This document shows positions 14,145 to 20,815 of a stretch of 35,299 nt of DNA, one piece after another (position 1 is the stretch's first letter; the number at the start of each line of letters is the position of its first letter). The notes under the pieces are model-generated. The model was not told the origin of the DNA, made no database searches, and saw only the letters and a list, made by a program, of their open reading frames with translations. A program made the translations under genes and the position numbers. This stretch comes from a virus. Location of the stretch: IMG/VR virus record IMGVR_UViG_3300012988_000027, positions 1 through 35,299 of that record. One strand, 5' to 3'.

Positions 14145-14381
14145 ATGGCCATCCTAACCCACACACTCAAATATCACTTTGAAGCGGTAAACGTGAAGGG
14201 CGAGCAGAAGCGTTTTTCTGCATCTAAGGCTATCAACATGTCTAATTGGGATGAACCTCGTGATGCCGCTATTTTCTTTTGCATGACAGAAGATATCCCG
14301 TCGCTTGACGGATGGCACATTACTAAACCTCGAGACATCAAAGTTTGGGATTTGGCCCCTTTATCTGACTCGGCATGGTGA
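14145..14381 (+). CDS. first gene of the rightward operon, 78 aa, unknown
   Basis: ATG 14145 (MAILTHTLKYHFEAVNVKGE) is chosen because GGAG lies 9 nt upstream; ATG 14136 and a TTG at 14067 would lengthen it. Contains DAAIFFCMTEDIPSLDGWHI. Beta-rich, no recognised domain. Position just after the small RNA suggests an early product. Confidence 0.55.
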   Translation: MAILTHTLKYHFEAVNVKGEQKRFSASKAINMSNWDEPRDAAIFFCMTEDIPSLDGWHITKPRDIKVWDLAPLSDSAW

Positions 14382-14385
14382 TAGT

Positions 14386-14607
14386 ATGAGCATGGAGTAT
14401 GTCAGAAAATATTATGGTGTCCCCGCACATCGCGGGGGCAGGGTCATTTACACCGGCGACAAGATACCAAAGTTCGGCACTATAACCTCTTCCACAAGAG
14501 GAAGAATAAACGTCAGATTTGATGGCGATTCGAACGTATGTCATTTGCACCCAACATGGGAAGTTGAATACCAGGAAGGCTCAAGGAATTCTAAAAATGG
14601 AAAATGA
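14386..14607 (+). CDS. small conserved phage protein (YGVPA-RGGRV...LHPTW), 73 aa
   Basis: VRKYYGVPAHRGGRVIYTGD then IPKFGTITSSTRGRINVRFD and CHLHPTWEVEYQEG. The arrangement YGVPA.RGGR(V)...G.I....G..I.VR.DG......LHPTW.(V/I)EY is a common small beta-barrel-like phage protein of unknown function. ATG 14386 or 14392 are both possible; the end overlaps the next gene by 11 nt. Confidence 0.72.
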   Translation: MSMEYVRKYYGVPAHRGGRVIYTGDKIPKFGTITSSTRGRINVRFDGDSNVCHLHPTWEVEYQEGSRNSKNGK

Positions 14608-14791
14608 AATGACAGTTGAAGCCATCCTCAAGGCAAAGGGATGGAGCATTCAAAAGATGGCTGACAAGTTTGGTGTTGATCACAGTACCGTCTGGAAGTG
14701 GAAGAAATTCGGAGTACCGACCAAGGGAACCTCAAAGACCATGCTGGAAATGGAATGGAAAAAGATCCAGCGGAAACTGGCGTCCTCATAA
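14597..14791 (+). CDS. helix-turn-helix regulator, 64 aa
   Basis: MENEMTVEAILKAKGWSIQK then MADKFGVDHSTVWKWKKFGV and PTKG. A Cro/YdaS-like HTH: helix 2 SIQKMADKFGV, turn, recognition helix DHSTVWKWKKFGVP. AAGGAA lies about 9 nt before ATG 14597. Near the divergent promoters, so it may be the Cro-type switch regulator; the target is not visible. Confidence 0.75.
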   Translation: MENEMTVEAILKAKGWSIQKMADKFGVDHSTVWKWKKFGVPTKGTSKTMLEMEWKKIQRKLASS

Positions 14792-14839
14792 CCCCAATAA
14801 CCTTCCATGACATGGATACAATCTTCAAGGAGAATTGAG

Positions 14840-15421
14840 ATGGCACCAACTTATGAAGAAATGCTGAAAGGCTCAACGACATGGAAGGCAAGCCAAGAAG
14901 GCGTTTCGATTGTCCTGTCCCATCATGGGTATCGTGACGGATCAGAGTATGCCGGTGCCGAGTTCAATCCCGGCACGTGGTGCTACTATCTCCTCATTCC
15001 CGAGCAGATGTATCCGCATCGCTGGAATGACTTCGCTTGTGTACGTGGAGATCATGGTTACGAAAGCCACGGTCCCGCATTCGACCATGACTTCTTCGAT
15101 AGCGAAATCACGTGGTCATCTTCCGAGCCGTACTTCTGCCGTAAGGAAAAACGGATGTTCGATCTCTCCAAGGTCGGCTGCGACTATGCCCACCTGTGGC
15201 ACCGTGAGCGCGGTTATCCAGACACGTACCACTCGGTGATGCAGGACGCGATCAACACCGCCAAGAAGTTCCTCGCATCGCATCCAGACTGCCACGTCCG
15301 CAGCGACTACAGCGGCAAATGGGCGCCGTCAGAAGAATTCTACACGGCCATCAACGGTCGCCTCGTCCACCGAGACGATGTCATACCGGAAGGGTGGGAT
15401 AGTTGGAAATCTAAACATTGA
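14840..15421 (+). CDS. hypothetical protein, 193 aa
   Basis: ATG 14840 follows AAGGAGAATTGAG. Starts MAPTYEEMLKGSTTWKASQE; rich in Trp, Tyr and His, with GTWCYYLLIPEQMYPHRWND and FDHDFFDSEITWSSSEPYFC. No TM segment or known catalytic motif. The MAPTYEE start recurs in a small fragment near 20828 (IAPTYEE), hinting at a shared N-terminal module. Confidence 0.68.
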   Translation: MAPTYEEMLKGSTTWKASQEGVSIVLSHHGYRDGSEYAGAEFNPGTWCYYLLIPEQMYPHRWNDFACVRGDHGYESHGPAFDHDFFDSEITWSSSEPYFCRKEKRMFDLSKVGCDYAHLWHRERGYPDTYHSVMQDAINTAKKFLASHPDCHVRSDYSGKWAPSEEFYTAINGRLVHRDDVIPEGWDSWKSKH

Positions 15422-15452
15422 TATGCGATAAACGAAATCGAAGGATATATAT

Positions 15453-15653
15453 TTGCCATCCCGTGTATCCGAAAAGGTCGACTGGCTCGCAACCGAAATC
15501 CAATCATTGCGGGCCAGAATGCAAGGTAAATTCAACGAAGTTCAACGCCATAAGCTAGAGATCCTAGAGGCGATAAAATCAGATTACGAGCTATCACTAG
15601 AACGAGCGAGAGAAAGAGAGAAGGTTGCGGGCGGTCTACGGCCCTCTCGTTAA
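15453..15653 (+). CDS. small helical protein, 66 aa, TTG start
   Basis: MPSRVSEKVDWLATEIQSLR then ARMQGKFNEVQRHKLEILEA. AAGGA sits about 8 nt before TTG 15453. Amphipathic helical throughout; function unknown. Confidence 0.5.
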   Translation: MPSRVSEKVDWLATEIQSLRARMQGKFNEVQRHKLEILEAIKSDYELSLERAREREKVAGGLRPSR

Positions 15654-15672
15654 CAAGCATCATGCATCAAAT

Positions 15673-15697
15673 AACCCTGGCCCTTCGGGGCTGGGAA
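15673..15697 (+). other. UUCG-capped hairpin in gene gap
   Basis: GCCC (15680-15683) TTCG GGGC (15688-15691) forms a very stable UUCG tetraloop hairpin, flanked by CCTG/TGGG, in the 64-nt gap before the next gene. There is no U tract, so it is more likely an RNA-processing or translation-control element than a terminator. Confidence 0.4.
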
Positions 15698-15717
15698 TTC
15701 TCTCGGAGGTTTTTGAA

Positions 15718-15912
15718 ATGCACTACCGATACGTCACTGACTATCTCTCGGCATTCAGATCTGGACTCTCAACAGCTCAGATCGCCAACCTAACGGGAAA
15801 CACAGAATCCCACGTATACAACACCCTTCATGAGCAAAGAGAACAAGAACATAAACGCAAATACCACCGGGAATACGCCCGTAAGATGAGAGAGGAAATG
15901 AGAGATGAGTGA
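15718..15912 (+). CDS. small HTH-like protein, 64 aa
   Basis: MHYRYVTDYLSAFRSGLSTA then QIANLTGNTESHVYNTLHEQ, then a basic tail (KRKYHREYARKMREEM). Residues 13-35 look like a helix-turn-helix of the GLS..QIA..TG.....VYN.L type. CGGAGG precedes ATG 15718 by 7-8 nt. DNA binding likely; target unknown. Confidence 0.62.
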   Translation: MHYRYVTDYLSAFRSGLSTAQIANLTGNTESHVYNTLHEQREQEHKRKYHREYARKMREEMRDE

Positions 15913-16189
15913 TAATGAAAACCCATCGTCCCATACGCATTTGCGGGTGCCTACTCGCGAGGACATTGACGCATGGCTCAAAGCCAACTGTGGCGTCGGC
16001 ATCCCGTTCAAGGACGCCACCGACAATGCGTCGATGCTTCACGGCCTCGCCTATATTCTGCGGCAGATCGAAGGCACCAACAAATACATGGTGAACATCG
16101 GCCAGACCGGCCCCGCAACGTCTGCGCTTCGTATGGCTCTGGACCGCTTCGCTGTCGCCGCCCTCACCACGGAGGGCCAGACAGAATGA
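15905..16189 (+). CDS. cassette gene, 94 aa, unknown
   Basis: MSDNENPSSHTHLRVPTRED then IDAWLKANCGVGIPFKDATD, ending FAVAALTTEGQTE. Higher G+C than genes on either side. Its N-terminal MSDNENP and C-terminal AALTTEG resemble those of the leftward gene 7410-7718. No recognised domain; overlaps both neighbours. Confidence 0.7.
   Translation: MSDNENPSSHTHLRVPTREDIDAWLKANCGVGIPFKDATDNASMLHGLAYILRQIEGTNKYMVNIGQTGPATSALRMALDRFAVAALTTEGQTE
16156..16178 (+). repeat. cassette boundary repeat, rightward copy
   Basis: Identical for 23 nt to the reverse complement of 7424-7446. Includes the GGAGGGCC ribosome-binding site for the next gene. Related copies: GGAGGGCC-A-GGACAATGG at 16383-16400 and CGCCCTCACCACGG at 17056-17069, both again at gene junctions. 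Confidence 0.7.
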
Positions 16190-16404
16190 CCCTACCGAAG
16201 ATGAAGCCCTGCCCAAAGTGCGGCAACGTCGATGTAGATATCTACACCTACGACAACGGCTGGCGGCACGTCGAATGCGACGAATGCCTCTATCTTGGCC
16301 CCGGCGAAGGCAACAAAGCCCAAGCGGTCATATCCCACAACGAGCAGTTTGAAGCGACGAAGGCCAGATATGCGGCCACCATGGAGGGCCAGGACAATGG
16401 CTAA
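16186..16404 (+). CDS. Lar-like zinc-ribbon protein (restriction alleviation family)
   Basis: 72 aa. MTLPKMKPCPKCGNVDVDIY then VECDECLYLGPGEGNKAQAV and ISHNE. The CPKCG ... CDEC pair followed by 'GP....+.A+A+...N' is the Lar family layout, phage zinc ribbons named after a protein that eases host type I restriction. Only the fold is supported; the anti-restriction role is an inference. Within the G+C-rich cassette group, overlapping both neighbours. Confidence 0.75.
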   Translation: MTLPKMKPCPKCGNVDVDIYTYDNGWRHVECDECLYLGPGEGNKAQAVISHNEQFEATKARYAATMEGQDNG

Positions 16405-16897
16405 GCTGCAGCTCGCCGTCAAAAACGAATACTTCGTTGCCATGAAATCCGGCGAAAAGCTGGAGGAGTACCGGAAGGCCACCGAATATTGGACAAAGAG
16501 GCTCTATCAGGCCGATGGTTCGCCCCAAAATTTCGAGAGCGTCATCATAACTGACGGCTACCCGAAAGCTGGAAATCCAGAACGGACACTTGAGTTTCCG
16601 TGGCGCGGGTTCGAACGCAGAACGATCACGCATCCGCATTTCGGAGCCGATCCCGTCGAGGTCTTCGCCATCGCTGTCAGACCATCCCCCGAGACGAAAG
16701 TGGTGGGCATCAGCGATGAGGACTTGATGCAGGCAAACCTGCATTCTGCCATCGAGACAGCAGCCAAGGCTGCCGACGCTGCAGTTTACGAGGCGATGCG
16801 ATCCGAGACCTTCGACCCATCCATACCTGACAACGTTGCGGAATACGTCGGGAACGCCGTCCGCGCTGCTTTTCCGAAGGAGACTGGCAATGTCTGA
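16397..16897 (+). CDS. ASCH-domain protein
   Basis: 166 aa. The N terminus MAKLQLAVKNEYFVAMKSGE then KLEEYRKATEYWTKRL is the ASCH start: strand, helix with K-(S)-G-x-K-x-x-E-Y-R. Then ESVIITDGYPKAGNPERTLE and FPWRGFERRTITHPHFG, with FAIAVRP as a core strand. ASCH domains bind RNA or modified nucleotides; the phage substrate is unknown. The C-terminal 60 residues are a separate helical extension (DEDLMQANLHSAIETAAKAA). The start lies in a copy of the boundary repeat. Confidence 0.82.
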   Translation: MAKLQLAVKNEYFVAMKSGEKLEEYRKATEYWTKRLYQADGSPQNFESVIITDGYPKAGNPERTLEFPWRGFERRTITHPHFGADPVEVFAIAVRPSPETKVVGISDEDLMQANLHSAIETAAKAADAAVYEAMRSETFDPSIPDNVAEYVGNAVRAAFPKETGNV

Positions 16898-17081
16898 CAC
16901 CCTCGCAGAATTCCGCAAATTCGTTGATCTGATCGAAGGCCGCGCGATGGCTTGCGATGGCCCGGTGACGCCGTTCCTTGAGGAGCTTCATGTCGCCTCA
17001 GACGTGGAGAAAGAGCGCTTCACCAAAATCCTCGCGGCGATCTACAAGATGCCACCGCCCTCACCACGGGGGCGGGGTTGA
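16890..17081 (+). CDS. cassette gene, 63 aa, unknown
   Basis: MSDTLAEFRKFVDLIEGRAM then PVTPFLEELHVASDVEKERF and ILAAIYKMPPPSPRGRG. Helical, overlapping the ASCH gene by 8 nt and RusA by 4 nt (TTGA). Its last codons run through a shortened copy of the boundary repeat. Confidence 0.66.
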   Translation: MSDTLAEFRKFVDLIEGRAMACDGPVTPFLEELHVASDVEKERFTKILAAIYKMPPPSPRGRG

Positions 17082-17437
17082 GAATAGAGCTTCCATATCC
17101 TCCAACCCTGAACACCTGTTTCCAGAACATTCCTGGCAGAGGACGCGCAATCACTCCGCGATATCGAGAGTGGCTTAACGAAGCCATGTGGATGATAAAA
17201 TCTCAGAATCCAGCTAAGTTTGATGTTGAAGTTTCTATCAGCATTGGTATCGTAGCTCCAGACAAGCGCGCTAGGGATATCGACAATTTAATCAAGCCGG
17301 TATTAGACGTTTTGGTTAAGGCGCTTGTGATCAAAGACGACAGCAGCAAGTACGTTCGGAAGGTGAGTGCGCAGTGGATTGCGTCAGGGCCTCCGTGCGT
17401 GGTTCTCATAACCCCATTCGAGGATATAGGCGAATGA
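17078..17437 (+). CDS. rusA: RusA-family Holliday-junction resolvase
   Basis: 119 aa from TTG 17078. MRIELPYPPTLNTCFQ at the N terminus is the RusA PPS/TxN strand. The catalytic core is RARDIDNLIKPVLDVLVKAL followed by VIKDDSSKYV, with Asp67, Asp69, Lys73 and Asp87/Asp88 as the metal-binding and catalytic set. It cleaves four-way junctions formed in recombination or branched phage DNA before packaging. Overlaps the previous stop (TTGA) and the next start (ATGA). Confidence 0.9.
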   Translation: MRIELPYPPTLNTCFQNIPGRGRAITPRYREWLNEAMWMIKSQNPAKFDVEVSISIGIVAPDKRARDIDNLIKPVLDVLVKALVIKDDSSKYVRKVSAQWIASGPPCVVLITPFEDIGE

Positions 17438-17811
17438 CACGCGAAGATCGTGCAGCAATAATGGAAATATTCAGCGAACTAGGAGAGGAACTGGCAGAGG
17501 ACATTTTAAAGCACAGGAAGAACAAGAAATGCGAACTAACCCCGAGGGGGGCTAAGGCCCTCATGAGGGAGTACAAGCTCACTGGTGACGCTGTGTCAGC
17601 CGCAGAGGAGCATTTGAACCGAGGATGGCAGGGTTTCCGCGCAGAGTGGATGAAGAAGCCATCAAGCTTCATGGATAGCAATAATCCATATCCCAAGCCA
17701 GAGACCAACCAAGAGCGGACAAAGCGCTTCGATCTATTCAACCAATACCGATTTGCCAGAGACGAAGGCAACCACGAGCTAGCAGCAAAGCTCAGAGCGC
17801 AACTTAACTAA
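17434..17811 (+). CDS. hypothetical protein with replication-protein-like tail, 125 aa
   Basis: MTREDRAAIMEIFSELGEEL, LTPRGAKALMREYKLTGDAV, then AAEEHLNRGWQGFRAEWMKK. The 'A.E.(L/I)...GWQG(F/I)' segment is the short motif found at the C-terminal end of many phage replication initiator or replisome organiser proteins. A Pro-rich linker and basic helix follow. Sits directly before the DnaA-domain gene, so a replication role is plausible but not shown. Confidence 0.6.
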   Translation: MTREDRAAIMEIFSELGEELAEDILKHRKNKKCELTPRGAKALMREYKLTGDAVSAAEEHLNRGWQGFRAEWMKKPSSFMDSNNPYPKPETNQERTKRFDLFNQYRFARDEGNHELAAKLRAQLN

Positions 17812-17822
17812 CGAGACATGAG

Positions 17823-18347
17823 ATGCAAATAGGTACATACGAAGCCCAACAGAGGGCAAGCGCCCTAGATCGTCGCAATAAGCTCTATGGCAAGCCTGTG
17901 AAGGAAAAGGTCACGAAGCTGCGGACAGAGAAGGAATTTCAGCTAGAGGAAGAGCTATCCTTCACAAAGGAAGAGATTATACGGCTCAAGGCTAAGATCT
18001 CTGCTCTTGAGTGGAATATCTCGGATTACCAAGCCCGCCTGCTTTCCCAAGCAAACGAGATCTGCGCCCTCCAAGGGATTGAGCTAACCATGCAGCCTAA
18101 GAAGCGGACTGTAGGCTATATCATTGAAAAGGTTCTGAAGGGCTACCCTGGCGTCACTTTGGCGGATTTGATCAGCGTTCGGCGCACGAAGCATCTCATA
18201 GAGCCGCGTCACATGGCTATGGCCGCTGTACACGATCAAAGGCCAGATCTTTCCTTGCCTGCTATTGGTCGCATATTCGGAAACCGCGATCATTCAAGTG
18301 TGCATCACGCCATCCAGAACGTAAAAAGCGGGAAGTTCGCAAAATGA
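17823..18347 (+). CDS. stand-alone DnaA domain IV protein with coiled-coil N terminus
   Basis: 174 aa. Residues 25-80 are a charged coiled coil (EKEFQLEEELSFTKEEIIRL). Residues 96-174 match DnaA domain IV: TVGYIIEKVLKGYPGV, basic loop LISVRRTKHLIEPRHMAMAA, then IGRIFGNRDHSSVHHAIQNV. The GNRDHSSVHHA segment (153-163) is the DnaA signature helix that reads DnaA boxes. The AAA+ ATPase and oligomerisation domains are absent. It should bind DnaA-box-like sites and could recruit, block or replace host DnaA. A stand-alone C-terminal domain is known in some alphaproteobacterial phages and genomes, to my recollection. Overlaps the GcrA-like gene (ATGA). Confidence 0.88.
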   Translation: MQIGTYEAQQRASALDRRNKLYGKPVKEKVTKLRTEKEFQLEEELSFTKEEIIRLKAKISALEWNISDYQARLLSQANEICALQGIELTMQPKKRTVGYIIEKVLKGYPGVTLADLISVRRTKHLIEPRHMAMAAVHDQRPDLSLPAIGRIFGNRDHSSVHHAIQNVKSGKFAK

Positions 18348-19003
18348 TAGACCTAGATACGGCATCAGAAATGTGGGCTGAAGGCTCAACAATGTTGCAG
18401 ATTGGCGTCTATTTTGGTGTAAGCCGTGGTGCTGTTGCAGGCTTCATTTCAAGGAATAGAATTCATTTCCCGCCTAAGCCTAAGCCTAAGCCTGACAAGA
18501 AACCAAAAGTAAAGGCTGAGCCGCAAGCTAAGCCTGAATATACAGAACCAATGAAGACTCTTGGCAGCTCATTGATTGCAGATGAAGTAGTAGCGCCTAT
18601 GAGGCGAAAATATATGGGCGCAAGAGAAATCAAGCAATACGCAGACAGGCTTTCATCTGCCTACGAAGATGCGACAGGCGAAGAATATCAAGGTAGCGAC
18701 ATAAAGGAGATTTATGTCATGATGGATGAAGAAAGGAAGATTGCAAAGAAGCGTTCAGCCAATACAGTACGGAAGATGTTTAACGAGGCGTTTAAGGCCG
18801 CTGACACCCTTCCCAAGCCAAAAGAATCCGCACAAGCATACGACCAATCACGCCTTCCAGGATACACACTATGGGATCTAGACGCACGAGGGTGTAAGTG
18901 GTGCATAAATGACGGAGCGCCATTACTGTTCTGCGGTGAATTAAGGCGCAAAGGCAAGCAATATTGCGAGCCGCATTATCAGAGAGCTTGGAGACTGCAG
19001 TGA
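18344..19003 (+). CDS. GcrA-like cell-cycle regulator
   Basis: 219 aa, longer than typical GcrA of about 170 aa. Residues 1-45 are the GcrA HTH (MWAEGSTMLQIGVYFGVSRG, AVAGFISRNRI). A Lys/Pro linker follows (PPKPKPKPDKKPKVKAEPQ). A middle helical insert (MGAREIKQYADRLSSAYEDA) has no counterpart I know. The C-terminal motif GCKWCINDGAPLLFCGELRR, KGKQYCEPHYQRAW (183-215) is the sigma70-interacting GcrA end, with C184, W186, C197, C208, H211. GcrA binds promoters with methylated GANTC and activates transcription through sigma70 in alphaproteobacteria. The phage copy may redirect that circuit. Confidence 0.85.
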   Translation: MIDLDTASEMWAEGSTMLQIGVYFGVSRGAVAGFISRNRIHFPPKPKPKPDKKPKVKAEPQAKPEYTEPMKTLGSSLIADEVVAPMRRKYMGAREIKQYADRLSSAYEDATGEEYQGSDIKEIYVMMDEERKIAKKRSANTVRKMFNEAFKAADTLPKPKESAQAYDQSRLPGYTLWDLDARGCKWCINDGAPLLFCGELRRKGKQYCEPHYQRAWRLQ

Positions 19004-19188
19004 TCATCGGTTGGGAAGACAATGCGACACCGTGGTACGAGATAGGCGACTATAACGGCGAGAAGTGTGGTTTCTGCAATCGATATAGAGTTATGTCGTG
19101 TGACGCGCCAGACGGAACGCAACATAGTGTTTGCGAGAAATGCCACTGGGATAACACCATAGGCAACTGGGCAGCAGCGAACGATTGA
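19000..19188 (+). CDS. small zinc-finger protein, 62 aa, GTG start
   Basis: MIIGWEDNATPWYEIGDYNG, then EKCGFCNRYRVMSC and HSVCEKCHWDNTIGN. Two CxxC pairs give a likely zinc ribbon. GTG 19000 overlaps the GcrA stop (GTGA) and has GGAG about 6 nt upstream. Function unknown; nucleic-acid or RNA-polymerase binding is possible. Confidence 0.68.
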   Translation: MIIGWEDNATPWYEIGDYNGEKCGFCNRYRVMSCDAPDGTQHSVCEKCHWDNTIGNWAAAND

Positions 19189-19195
19189 GAGGATT

Positions 19196-19378
19196 ATGAT
19201 GAGGCGCTACGACATAGACGATGAAGAAAATCTCAAGGTAAATTCTGAGGGGGAATTTGTACGATACAGCGATGTTTTAGAGGTTCTAGCCGATTTTCGG
19301 ATGCTGGCGCTTGATATTACTAGGGCGGTGGAGGAGCTTAATGCTAGGCGGGAGATAAGAGAAGATGTCCAATTATAA
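19196..19378 (+). CDS. small acidic protein, 60 aa
   Basis: MRRYDIDDEENLKVNSEGEF then VRYSDVLEVLADFRMLALDI. The 'G(E)(F/Y)VRY.DV' phrase is shared by many tiny phage early proteins. GAGAGGA precedes ATG 19196/19199. Function unknown. Confidence 0.62.
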   Translation: MMRRYDIDDEENLKVNSEGEFVRYSDVLEVLADFRMLALDITRAVEELNARREIREDVQL

Positions 19379-19635
19379 GATCCAGAGATATAGCTTAGTC
19401 ACAAAGAGTAACGGTGTTTACGGGTGATTATGCCGAAATGGAGCCAGACAATGATTTTGGCGAGTGGGTAGAGTGGAAGGATATTGATCCCATAAAAGAT
19501 GCTTTTGGGTGGGCCATACCTGCTCTAGAGCGGTATGTGGACGCCCTCGGGTTAAATGTTGACGAAGGGGCATTGGATGCTTTGTATAAATGTAAAGACG
19601 CTTACGGAAAAATGAAGGATAACTCAAATGGTTGA
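19365..19635 (+). pseudogene. small phage gene split by a +1 frame change (or programmed frameshift)
   Basis: ATG 19365 reads MSNYKIQRYSLVTKSNGVYG and stops at TGA 19425-19427. In the next frame the continuation DYAEMEPDNDFGEWVEWKDI runs to 19635. Joined at GGG-TGA by skipping one base it gives SNGVYGDYAEMEPDNDFGEW, matching the usual form of such tiny phage proteins (IxRY...Y...GEWV+W.DI). Either an extra G in the GGG at 19421-19423 broke the gene, or a prfB-like +1 frameshift at GGG-TGA is used, or it is a sequencing error. Separate translation from GTG 19414 or ATG 19438 is also possible. Confidence 0.55.
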
Positions 19636-20068
19636 GAGTTTTTTGGAAAACCGTCATCACATAAAACAGTTTTCCCACGCCATGGAAGAAAAGATGGGGC
19701 TAGCCGCCGATAAAGGCCGCGGAGGCTGGTCGGATAAAGAATTTTGTAGCCAGGATGATCTCTCCCGGATGCTCCTAGATCATGTTGAAAAGGGTGATCC
19801 AATCGATGTTGCTAACTTCTGTATGATGCTCCACCAGCGCGGCGAGAGAATCAGCGTTGCTGCGCATGGAGACGATTGGACATCATCCGAACAGACTCTT
19901 GAGAGAGTAGCAAAGGCCATTGCGCGTGCTCACATTAATTTTGATATGGCCTTTAACGGTAAAGAAGAATACGAGCGGCACATCGATTTCGTTTGGAAAG
20001 GATTCAAGGGCGAAGCTCGTGCTGCTTTAGGTGCTATCACAGACACAGATGTTTTGCGGAGAGACTAG
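19628..20068 (+). CDS. conserved phage protein (ADKGRGGW...HVEKGDPIDVANFCMM), 146 aa
   Basis: Residues 18-72: AMEEKMGLAADKGRGGWSDK, then DLSRMLLDHVEKGDPIDVAN and FCMMLHQRG. This is a recognised small phage domain of unknown biochemical role: KGRGGW, L...L..HV.KGDPVDVANF.MML. A second, helical half follows (QTLERVAKAIARAHINFDMA). Overlaps the preceding gene by 8 nt. Confidence 0.75.
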   Translation: MVESFLENRHHIKQFSHAMEEKMGLAADKGRGGWSDKEFCSQDDLSRMLLDHVEKGDPIDVANFCMMLHQRGERISVAAHGDDWTSSEQTLERVAKAIARAHINFDMAFNGKEEYERHIDFVWKGFKGEARAALGAITDTDVLRRD

Positions 20069-20083
20069 ATACCAGATGAAACC

Positions 20084-20473
20084 ATGGTGCAAGGCGCACC
20101 ACGAACGAGTATGGAGAGCGAATTGAGTGAGCATTACGAAAAAGTAGGTGAACAAGAGTACGAGTTTGTTAAGGTTCCGATATATCGTGAAAAGGATATT
20201 CCCACGTTCTTAGGCGCAAAGCCAACGAATAGCGTAATGGACCAAATTTACGACAGCATCAAAGAATGGGAATTGCGTAAGCATCAGGTCGTTGTCGCTG
20301 CTCTTCATGGAGGAGTACCGCACGAAGAAGTGCAAGAGGTTCTGCACCGTCTAGGATACGAGGAACGAATAAACTCTCTAAAGGAAGATTGGGAGCAGCA
20401 TTACGAGAGACAGAAGAAATTCCACGGCGACATCGCAGAAAAGATTGCAGAGGCAATGAAGAAGAGGGATTGA
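20084..20473 (+). CDS. charged hypothetical protein, 129 aa
   Basis: Contains EYEFVKVPIYREKDIPTFLG, then VVVAALHGGVPHEEVQEVLH and RQKKFHGDIAEKIAEAMKKR. ATG 20084 is taken; ATG 20111 is an alternative, and neither has a good ribosome-binding site. Mainly helical; no recognised domain. Confidence 0.58.
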   Translation: MVQGAPRTSMESELSEHYEKVGEQEYEFVKVPIYREKDIPTFLGAKPTNSVMDQIYDSIKEWELRKHQVVVAALHGGVPHEEVQEVLHRLGYEERINSLKEDWEQHYERQKKFHGDIAEKIAEAMKKRD

Positions 20474-20522
20474 TGCGTTCCACTTAATGCGCTAATATCT
20501 TGAAATCAAACAGGAGAATGAG

Positions 20523-20681
20523 ATGAGCGTTATATGGATTTTGATTATCTTGCTGCTTTTGATGCTGGCTGTAGCTGGTAATCCCGGTTTTGGCTATCAC
20601 GGTTTCGGCTGGGGTCCATCAGGCATCCTTGGCGTGGTTCTTGTTATTATCCTGATTTTGGCTCTACTCGGTCGCATCTAA
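20523..20681 (+). CDS. DUF3309-type small membrane protein, 52 aa
   Basis: MSVIWILIILLLLMLAVAGN, PGFGYHGFGWGPSGILGVVL, VIILILALLGRI. Two hydrophobic helices flank a Gly/aromatic loop with the WG(P/W)SG(G/I)(L)G motif and the ending LLGRI: the DUF3309 pattern frequent in alphaproteobacteria. CAGGAG lies 6 nt before ATG 20523. Function unknown; possibly acquired from a host. Confidence 0.82.
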   Translation: MSVIWILIILLLLMLAVAGNPGFGYHGFGWGPSGILGVVLVIILILALLGRI

Positions 20682-20682
20682 T

Positions 20683-20813
20683 TCGGGGCTTTCAAGCTGC
20701 CCTGCTCGCCACATGGGGGATTTCTCACCTCGGGCGGAACGGCGTAACCTTGGAGAGGCAAAGCACTGGCAGGCCCCGATCCATCTCACTGCTGAAGGTT
20801 ACGAAGGCGAGCA
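20683..20813 (+). other. structured intergenic element with three long-range helices
   Basis: TGCTCGCC (20703-20710) is the exact complement of GGCGAGCA (20806-20813), and GTAACCTT (20744-20751) of AAGGTTAC (20795-20802), nested. TCGGGGC (20683-20689) pairs with GCCCCGA (20773-20779), crossing both as a pseudoknot. A weak 44-codon frame (ATG 20713, MGDFSPRAERR) without a ribosome-binding site also crosses here. Helices are seen directly; an RNA function is inferred. Confidence 0.45.
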
Positions 20814-20815
20814 CA

